DNA from: Canna indica
Taxonomy: Eukaryota > Streptophyta > Magnoliopsida > Zingiberales > Cannaceae
Length of the DNA stretch: 64,000 nt
Reading direction: 5' to 3'
Assembly: GCA_034359265.1 (NCBI GenBank)
Contig: CP136897.1
Location: 37,621,501-37,685,500, forward strand
The translations under genes were made by a program, and so were the position numbers. Shown here piece after piece: positions 57,380 to 64,000 of the stretch (positions are counted from its first letter, which is position 1; each line of letters begins with the position of its first letter). The notes below the pieces were generated by a model, which saw nothing but the letters and a program-made list of their open reading frames with translations, ran no database searches and was not told where the DNA came from.

Positions 57380-57497
57380 GGGTGCTTTCATACCAGCACT
57401 AACGCACCGGATCCCATCAGAACTCCGAAGTTAAGCGTGCTTGGGCGAGAGTAGTACTAGGATTGGTGAACCCCTGGGAAGTCCTCGTGTTGTATCT
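57380..57497 (+). rRNA. 5S rRNA: 5S rRNA gene, copy 126
   Basis: Same changes as copies 116, 121 and 122. Confidence 0.93.
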
Positions 57498-57860
57498 TTT
57501 TTTTTACTACCTATTTGATTGCACGACGAGATCATTTTTTTTACTAATCTTTCTAACCAAACGTTAAGGACGGACGACGTCGTCGACATAAAATTTCGCT
57601 GTCGATCGCTCGCGCGGGGCCCGCCGCAACCTCTACGGCAGGCTCGATCGACCAACCGACCCGAAAAATTAAAATTTGTAAATAAATAAGAAAAATAACA
57701 TTTCAATTATTATTTTTGTTTAAAACGGGCGTAACTCCGTGCATTATTGTCCGATTTTAGCTTTTCACGTGACGCTAAATGCGCGAAGAGACGAAGAAAA
57801 TGACCCCGGGCTATCCCTCGGACGCTCACCCTTATTAGCCGACGATCAGATGTGCACGAA

Positions 57861-57978
57861 GGGTGCGATCATACCAGCACTAACGCACCGGATCCCATCA
57901 GAACTCCAAAGTTAAGCGTGCTTGGGCGAGAGTAGTACTAGGATGGGTGACCCCCTGGGAAGTCCTCGTGTTGCCCCT
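57861..57978 (+). rRNA. 5S rRNA: 5S rRNA gene, copy 127
   Basis: G48A, A115C; identical to copy 123; 13-bp spacer deletion follows. Confidence 0.95.
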
Positions 57979-58332
57979 TTTTTTTTACTACTTATTTGAT
58001 TGCACGACGAGATCATTTTTTTTACCAAACGTTAAGGACGGACGACGTCGTTGATAAAAAATTTGGCTGTCGATCGCCCGCGCGGGGCCTGCCGCAACCT
58101 CTACGGCCGGCTCGATCGACCAACCGACCCGAAAAATTAAAATATGTAAATAAATAAGAAAAATAACATTTCAATTATTATTTTTCGTTTAAAACGGGCG
58201 TAACTCCGTGCATTATTGTCCGATTTCAGCTTTTCACGTGGCGCTAAAAGGCGCGCGAAGAGACGAAGAAAATGACCCTGAGCTATCCCTCGGACGCTCA
58301 CCCTTATTAGCCGACGATCAGAAGTGCACGAC

Positions 58333-58450
58333 GGTTGCGATCATACCAGCACTAACGTACCGGATCCCATCAGAACTCCGAAGTTAAGCGTCCTTGGGCG
58401 AGAGTAGTACTAGGATGGGTGACCGCCTGGGAAGTCCTCGTGTTGCATCT
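58333..58450 (+). rRNA. 5S rRNA: 5S rRNA gene, copy 128
   Basis: G3T, C26T, G60C, C93G, C116T; identical to copy 124. Confidence 0.94.
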
Positions 58451-58814
58451 TTTTTTTTACTACCTATTTGATTGAACGACGAGATCATTTTTTTTACCAA
58501 TCTTTCTAACCAAACGTTAAGGACGGACGACGTCGTCGACATAAAATTTGGCTCTTGATCGCCCGCGCGGGGCCCGCCGCAACCTCTTCGGCCGGCTCGA
58601 TCGACCAACCGACTCGAAAAGTTAAAATTTGTAAATAAATAAGAATAACATTTCAATTATTATTTTTCGTTTAAAACGGGCGTAACTCCGTGCATTATTG
58701 TTCGATTTTAGCTTTTCACGTGGCGCTGAAAGGCGCGCGAAGAGACGAAGAAAATGACCCCGAGCTGTCCCTCGGACGCTGACCCTTATTAGCCGACGAT
58801 CAGAATTGCATGAC

Positions 58815-58932
58815 GGGTGCGATCATACCAGCACTAACGCACCGGATCCCATCAAAACTTCGAACTTAAGCGTGCTTGATCGAGAGTAGTACTAGGATGG
58901 GTGACCCCCTGGGAAGTCCTTGTGTTGCACCG
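58815..58932 (+). rRNA. 5S rRNA: 5S rRNA gene, copy 129
   Basis: G41A, C46T, G51C (box A), G65A, G66T, C107T, T118G. T run preceded by GA. Identical to copy 134. Confidence 0.94.
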
Positions 58933-59302
58933 ATTTTTTTACTACCTATTTGATTGCACGACGAGATCATTTTTTTTACTACCAATCTTTCTAACCAATC
59001 GTTAAGGACGAACGACGTCGTCGCCATAAAATTTGGCTGTCCGTCGCCCGCGCGGGGCCCATCGCAACCTCTACGGCCGGCTCGATCGACCAACCGACCC
59101 GAAAAATTAAAATTTGTAAATAAATAAGAAAAATGACATTTCAATTATTATTTTTCGTTTAAAACGGGCGTAACTCCGTGCATTATTGTCCGATTCCAGC
59201 TTTTCACGTGGCGCTGAAACGCGCGCGAAGAGACGAAGAAAATGACCCCGAGTTGTCCCTCGGACGCTCACCCTTATTAGCCGACGATCAGAAGTGCATG
59301 AC

Positions 59303-59420
59303 GGGTGCGATCATACTAGCACTAACGCACCGGATCCCATTAGAACTCCGAAGTTAAGCGTGCTTGCGCGAGAGTGGTACTAGGATGGGTGACCCCTTCG
59401 GAAGTCCTCATGTTGCACCT
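59303..59420 (+). rRNA. 5S rRNA: 5S rRNA gene, copy 130
   Basis: C15T, C39T, G65C, A74G, C95T, G97C (box C), G108A. Edge family. Confidence 0.95.
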
Positions 59421-59786
59421 TTTTTTTTACTACCTATTTGATTGCTCGACGAGATCATTTTTTTACCAATCTTTCTAACCAAACGTTAAGGACGGACGAC
59501 GTCGTCGCCATAAAATTTGGCTGTCGATCGCCCGTGCGGGGCCCGCCGCAACCTGTACAGCCGGCTCGATCGACCAACCGACCCAAAAAATTAAAATTTG
59601 TAAATAAATAAGAAAAATGACATTTCAATTATTATTTTTCGTTTAAAACGGGCGTAACTCCGTGCATTATTATCCGATTCTAGCTTTTCACGTGGCGCTG
59701 AAACGCGCGCGAAGAGACGAAGAAAATGACCCCGAGTTGAACCTCGGAGGCTCACCCTTATTAGCCGACGATCAGAAGTGCATGAC

Positions 59787-59904
59787 GGGTGCGATCATAC
59801 TAGCACTAACGCACCGGATCCCATCAGAACTCCGAAGTTAAGCGTGCTTGCGCGAGAGTGGTACTAGGATGGGTGACCCCTTCGGAAGTCCTCGTGTTGC
59901 ACCT
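59787..59904 (+). rRNA. 5S rRNA: 5S rRNA gene, copy 131
   Basis: C15T, G65C, A74G, C95T, G97C; identical to copy 136. Confidence 0.95.
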
Positions 59905-60271
59905 TTTTTTTTACTACCTATTTGATTGCACGACAAGATCTTTTTTTTTACCATTCTTTCTAACCAAACGTTAAGGACGGACGACGTCGTCGCCATAAAA
60001 TTTGGCTGTCGATCGCCCTAGCGGGGCCCGCCGCAACCTCTACGGCCGGCTCGATCGACCAACCGACCCGAAAAATTAAAATTTGTAAATAAATAAGAAA
60101 AATAATATTTCAATATTATTTTTCGTTTAAAACGGGTGTAACTCCGTGCATTATTGTTCGATTTCAGCTTTTCACGTGGCGCTGAAAGGCGCGCAAAGAG
60201 ACAAAGAAAATGACCCCCGAACTCTCCCTCAGATGCTCACCCATATTAGGCGACGATCGGAAGTGCATATT

Positions 60272-60393
60272 GGGTGTGATCATACCAGCACTAACGCATC
60301 GGATCCCATCAGAACTTCGAAGTTAAGCGTGCTTGGGCGAGAGTAGTACTAGGATGGGTGACCCCCTAGGAAGTCCTCCCTCGCATTGCATCT
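60272..60393 (+). pseudogene. 5S rRNA: 5S rRNA copy 132 with 4-nt insertion (122 nt)
   Basis: GTCCT is followed by an extra CCCT before CGCATTGCATCT. Also C6T, C28T, C46T, G97A, T109C, G110A, C116T. The insertion lies in the helix region near the 3' end and probably disturbs folding; promoter boxes other than G97 are intact, so a transcript is possible. Confidence 0.8.
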
Positions 60394-60760
60394 TTTTTTT
60401 TACTACCTATTTGATTGCATGACTAGATCATTTTTTTTACCAATCTTCCTAACCAAACGTTAAGGACGGACGACGTCGTCGCCATAAATCTTGGCTGTCG
60501 ATCGCCCGCGCGGGGCCCGCCGTGACCTCTACGGCCGGCTCGATCGACCAACCGACACGAAAAATTAAAATTTGTAAATAAATAGAAAAAATAACATTTC
60601 AATTTTTATTTTTCGTTTAAAACGGGCGTAACTCCGTGCATTATTGTCCGATTTTAGCTTTTCACGTGGCGCTGAAATGTGCGCGAAGAGACGAAGAAAA
60701 TGACCCCGAGTTGTCCCTCGGACGCTCACCCTTATTAGCCGACGATCAGAAGTGCATGAC

Positions 60761-60878
60761 GGGTGCGATCATACTAGCACTAACGCACCGGATCCCATCA
60801 GAACTTCGAACTTAAGTGTGCTTGCGCGAGAGTGGTACTAGGATGGGTGACCCCTTGGGAAGTCCTCGTGTTGCACCT
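60761..60878 (+). rRNA. 5S rRNA: 5S rRNA gene, copy 133
   Basis: C15T, C46T, G51C and C57T (box A), G65C, A74G, C95T. Confidence 0.95.
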
Positions 60879-61245
60879 TTTTTTTTACTACCTATTTGAT
60901 TGCACGACGAGATCATTTTTTTTACCACTCTTTCTAACCAAACGTTAAGGACGGATGATGTCATCGACATAAAATTTGGCTGTCGATCACCCGCGCGGGG
61001 CCCGCCGCAACCTCTACGGCCGGCTCGATCGACCAACCGACCCGAAAAATTATAATTTGTAAATAAATAAGAAAAATAACATTTCAATTATTATTTTTCG
61101 TTTAAAACGGGCGTAACACCGTGCATTATTGTCCGATTTCAGCTTTTCACGTGGCGCTGAAACGCGCGCGAAGAGACGAAGAAAATGACCCCGAGCTGTC
61201 CCTCGGACGCTGACCCTTATTAGCCGACGATCAGAATTGCATGAC

Positions 61246-61363
61246 GGGTGCGATCATACCAGCACTAACGCACCGGATCCCATCAAAACTTCGAACTTAA
61301 GCGTGCTTGATCGAGAGTAGTACTAGGATGGGTGACCCCCTGGGAAGTCCTTGTGTTGCACCG
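61246..61363 (+). rRNA. 5S rRNA: 5S rRNA gene, copy 134
   Basis: G41A, C46T, G51C, G65A, G66T, C107T, T118G; same as copy 129. Confidence 0.94.
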
Positions 61364-61732
61364 ATTTTTTTACTACCTATTTGATTGCACGACGAGATCA
61401 TTTTTTTTACTACCAATCTTTCTAACCAATCGTTAAGGACGGACGACGTCGTCGCCATAAAATTTGGCTGTCCGTCGCCCGCGCGGGGCCCGCCGCAACC
61501 TCTACGGCGGCTCGATCGACCAACCGACCCGAAAAATTAAAATTTGTAAATAAATAAGAAAAATGACATTTCAATTATTATTTTTCGTTTAAAACGGGCG
61601 TAACTCCGTGCATTATTGTCCGATTCCAGCTTTTCACGTGGCGCTGAAACGCGCGCGAAGAGACGAAGAAAATGACCCCGAGTTGTCCCTCGGACGCTCA
61701 CCCTAATTAGCCGACGATCAGAAGTGCATGAC

Positions 61733-61850
61733 GGGTGCGATCATACTAGCACTAACGCACTGGATCCCATTAGAACTCCGAAGTTAAGCGTGCTTGCGCG
61801 AGAGTGGTACTAGGATGGGTGACCCCTTCGGAAGTCCTCGTGTTGCACCT
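61733..61850 (+). rRNA. 5S rRNA: 5S rRNA gene, copy 135
   Basis: C15T, C29T, C39T, G65C, A74G, C95T, G97C. TAATTAG upstream instead of TTATTAG. Confidence 0.95.
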
Positions 61851-62217
61851 TTTTTTTTACTACCTATTTGATTGCTCGACGAGATCATTTTTTTTACCAA
61901 TCTTTCTAACCAAACGTTAAGGACGGACGACGTCGTCGCCATAAAATTTGGCTGTCGATCGCCCGCGCGGGGCCCGCCGCAACCTGTACAGCCGGCTCGA
62001 TCGACCAACCGACCAAAAAAATTAAAAATTGTAAATAAATAAGAAAAATGACATTTCAATTATTATTTTTCTTTTAAAATGGGCGTAACTCCGTGCATTA
62101 TTGTCTGATTCCAGCTTTTCACGCGGCGCTGAAACGCGCGCGAAGAGACGAAGAAAATGGCCCCAAGTTGTCCCTCGGACGCTCACCCTTATTAGACGAC
62201 GATCAGAAGTGCATGAC

Positions 62218-62335
62218 GGGTGCGATCATACTAGCACTAACGCACCGGATCCCATCAGAACTCCGAAGTTAAGCGTGCTTGCGCGAGAGTGGTACTAGGA
62301 TGGGTGACCCCTTCGGAAGTCCTCGTGTTGCACCT
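62218..62335 (+). rRNA. 5S rRNA: 5S rRNA gene, copy 136
   Basis: C15T, G65C, A74G, C95T, G97C. Upstream CACGCGGCGC breaks the CACGTG core. Confidence 0.95.
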
Positions 62336-62701
62336 TTTTTTTTACTACCTATTTGATTGCACGACGAGATCTTTTTTTTTACCAATCTTTCTAACCAAAC
62401 GTTAAGGACGGACGACGTCGTCGCCATAAAATTTGGTTGTCGATCGCCCGCGCGGGGCCCGCCGCAACCTCTACGGCCGGCTCGATCGACCAACGGACCC
62501 GAAAAATTAAAATTTGTAAATAAATAAGAAAAATAATATTTCAATATTATTTTTCGTTTAAAACGGGCGTAACTCTGTGCATTATTGTCCGATTTCAGCT
62601 TTTCACGTGGCGCTGAAAGGCGCGCGAAGAGAGGAAGAAAATGACCCCGAGTTGTCCCTCGGACGCTCACCCTTATTAGCCGACGATCAGAAGTGCATGA
62701 C

Positions 62702-62819
62702 GGGTGCGATCATATCAGCACTAACGCACCGGATCCCATCAGAACTTCGAAGTTAAGCGTGCTTGTGCGAGAATAGTACTAGGATGGGTAACCCCCTGGG
62801 AAGTCCTCGCGTTGCACCT
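62702..62819 (+). rRNA. 5S rRNA: 5S rRNA gene, copy 137
   Basis: C14T, C46T, G65T, G72A (intermediate element), G89A (box C), T109C. Confidence 0.95.
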
Positions 62820-63187
62820 TTTTTTTTACTACCTATTTGATTGCACGACGAGATCATTTTTTTTACCAATCTTTCTAACCAAACGTTAAGGACGGACGAC
62901 GTCGTCGACATAAAATATGGCTGTCGATCGCCCGCGCGGGGCCCGCCGCAAACTCTATGGCCGGCTCCATCGACCAACCGACCCGAAAAATTTAAATTTG
63001 TAAATAAATAAAAAAAATAACATTTCAATTATTATTTTTCGTTTAAAACGGGCGTAACTCCGTGCATTATTGTCCGATTTCAGCTGTTCACGTGGCGCTG
63101 AAAGGCGCGCGAAGAGATGAAGAAAGTGACCCCGAAACTCTCCCTCGGACTGTCACCCTTATTAGCCGACGATTAGAAGTGGATAAC

Positions 63188-63305
63188 GGTTGCGATCATA
63201 CCAGCACTAACGCATCGTATCCCATCAGAACTCCGAAGTTAAGCGTGCTTGGGCGATAGTAGTACTAGGATGGGTGACCCCCTCGGAAGTCCTCGTGTTG
63301 CACCA
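63188..63305 (+). rRNA. 5S rRNA: 5S rRNA gene, copy 138
   Basis: G3T, C28T, G31T (BamHI lost), G70T, G97C, T118A. The following spacer lacks 11 bp of the GCCCGC repeat near 63,417. Confidence 0.94.
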
Positions 63306-63660
63306 TTTTTTTTTAACCTATTTGATTGCATGACGAGATCATTTTTTTTACCAATCTTTCTAACCAAACGTTAAGGACGGACGACGTCGTCGCCATAAAA
63401 TTTGGCTGTCGATCGCCCGCCGCAACCTCTACGGCCGGCTCGATCGACCAATCGACCCGAAAAATTAAAATTTGTAAATAAATAAGAAAAATAGCATTTC
63501 AATTATTATTTTTCATTTAAAACGGGCGTAACTCCGTGCATTATTGTCCGATTTCAGCTTTTCACGTGGCGCTGAAAGGCACGCGAAGAGACGAAGAAAA
63601 TGACCCCGAGCTGTCCCTCGGACGCTCACCCTTATTAGCCGACGATCAGAAGTGCATGAC

Positions 63661-63778
63661 GGGTGCGATCATATCAGCACTAACGCACCGGATCCCATCA
63701 GAACTTCGAAGTTAAGCGTGCTTGTGCGAGAGTAGTACTAGGATGGGTGACCCCCTGGGAAGTCCTCGCGTTGCACCT
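63661..63778 (+). rRNA. 5S rRNA: 5S rRNA gene, copy 139
   Basis: C14T, C46T, G65T, T109C; promoter boxes unchanged. Last gene in the window. Confidence 0.96.
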
Positions 63779-64000
63779 TTTTTTTTACTACCTATTTGAT
63801 TGCACGACGAGATCATTTTTTTTACCAATCTTTCTAACCAAAAGTTAAGGAAAGACGACGTCGCCGCCATAAAATTTGGCTGTCGATCGCCCGCGCGGGG
63901 CCCGCCGCAAACTCTACGGCCGACTCCATCGACCAACCGACCCGAAAAATTAAAATTTGTAAATAAATAAGAAAAATAACATTTCAATTATTATTTTTCG
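63779..64000 (+). other. Partial spacer at right edge
   Basis: The first part of the spacer after copy 139, with both T tracts. It ends within ATTATTTTTCG, about 145 bp short of the next expected gene, so the array continues. Confidence 0.9.

Larger units (their letters stand above)
57380..59302 (+). repeat. Higher-order repeat I, second copy (4 units)
   Basis: Copies 126-129. Copies 123/127 and 124/128 are identical in gene sequence; copy 129 differs from 125 near its 3' end and leads into the edge family. Confidence 0.82.
58815..60271 (+). repeat. Higher-order repeat J, first copy
   Basis: Copies 129-131 match copies 134-136 at an offset of 2,430-2,431 bp, so the five-unit period resembles that at the left end. 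Confidence 0.78.
61246..62701 (+). repeat. Higher-order repeat J, second copy
   Basis: Copies 134-136. The match weakens at copy 137, which pairs with copy 139 instead. Confidence 0.76.
1..64000 (+). repeat. Tandem 5S rDNA array, 139 units, one orientation
   Basis: The window consists only of head-to-tail 5S units. Successive gene starts are 481-489 bp apart in most cases, about 310-314 bp where the next unit is truncated, and rarely 459, 472-473 or 516 bp where indels occur. The array runs off both ends: it starts inside a spacer (113 bp before copy 1) and stops inside the spacer after copy 139. No inverted unit, transposon insertion or 35S rDNA segment was seen, so this is the separate 5S locus arrangement known for most flowering plants. 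Units differ by point changes and small indels, and blocks of 2-7 units are repeated as larger modules. Confidence 0.98.

Noticed and set aside
958..63259. Plus-strand open frames of 60-87 codons from spacer into the 5S gene
   Set aside because: They run through the pol III promoter and the 5S body and depend on chance start codons in the spacer; frames differ between subfamilies.
191..63987. Minus-strand open frames of about 67-133 codons recurring once per unit
   Set aside because: They lie antisense to the 5S gene and spacer and recur only because the units are near identical. They open and close with single-base indels between units and show no codon-level constraint. No protein family is recognisable.
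1..64000. CRISPR-like array
   Set aside because: Repeats are about 485 bp and the 'spacers' are themselves homologous; there are no cas genes and the repeated element is a 5S rRNA gene.
1..64000. Cassandra-type retrotransposon LTRs (which carry 5S-like promoter sequence)
   Set aside because: Cassandra elements have only the 5S promoter part inside LTRs with primer-binding site and polypurine tract. Here units are complete 5S genes in simple tandem, and I see no such sites or target-site duplications.
1..64000. Linkage of 5S to 35S (18S-5.8S-26S) rDNA
   Set aside because: No 18S, 5.8S or 26S sequence was found anywhere in the window.
1..64000. Species identification from the spacer
   Set aside because: Spacers are species-specific, but I cannot run a search and do not recognise this one with certainty; only a flowering-plant origin is supported by the gene and promoter layout.

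Overview
The whole 64 kb window is an uninterrupted tandem array of plant-type nuclear 5S ribosomal DNA. By eye I count 139 5S units, all on the + strand. The usual repeat length is 485 bp: a 118-nt gene (5' GGGTGCGATC..., 3' ...TTGCACCT), then a T-run terminator, then a spacer of about 367 bp. I see no protein-coding gene, tRNA, transposon, CRISPR array or other unique sequence, and no stretch longer than one spacer lacks a 5S unit. The gene matches the seed-plant/angiosperm 5S consensus closely (box A, intermediate element and box C at +50-64, +67-72 and +80-97, a TATA-like TATTAG at -28 to -23, and C at -1 in most copies). That points to a flowering-plant chromosome; I cannot name the species. 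The 5S RNA is made by RNA polymerase III with TFIIIA/TFIIIC/TFIIIB and joins the large ribosomal subunit.

Layout. (1) 1-5,340: copies 1-11 of a diverged 'edge' family (spacer motif GCTGAAA, gene changes such as C15T, G65C, A74G), arranged as a 5-unit higher-order repeat of about 2,422 bp present twice. (2) 5,340-14,400: 'core' family (spacer GCTAAAA), with a 1,283-bp three-unit repeat (one unit truncated) and a 967-bp dimer. (3) 14,418-34,700: a strongly homogenised block built from a 1,764-bp four-unit module and a 3,219-bp seven-unit module. (4) 35,664-40,960: a six-unit 2,736-bp repeat present twice. (5) 41,400-59,300: shorter multi-unit duplications (offsets 1,769, 1,939, 1,923 and 1,920 bp). 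(6) from about 58,700 to the right end: edge-family units again, with a 2,430-bp five-unit repeat. No array boundary lies inside the window.

Most striking: 19 of the 139 units are 5'-truncated 5S genes that lack nucleotides 1-10 and all proximal upstream sequence, because one 174-175-bp deletion joined mid-spacer CAT to the CAT of the gene. All share the same junction, so a dead or altered unit has been amplified together with its neighbours. Other oddities are a copy with a 31-bp internal duplication, a copy with a ruined box A and no terminator, shared helix I or box C deletions, and a hairpin around a conserved CACGTG in the spacer whose arms changed in step. By hand count only about 19 copies keep all three internal promoter elements unchanged. 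I found no new gene system; the interest is in how the array evolves and which copies can be expressed.

Numbering: positions such as C95T refer to the 118-nt reference gene (copy 27, 11,998-12,115, which equals the majority sequence). 3' ends are placed at the T that can pair with G1; the real transcript may carry one or two more U.
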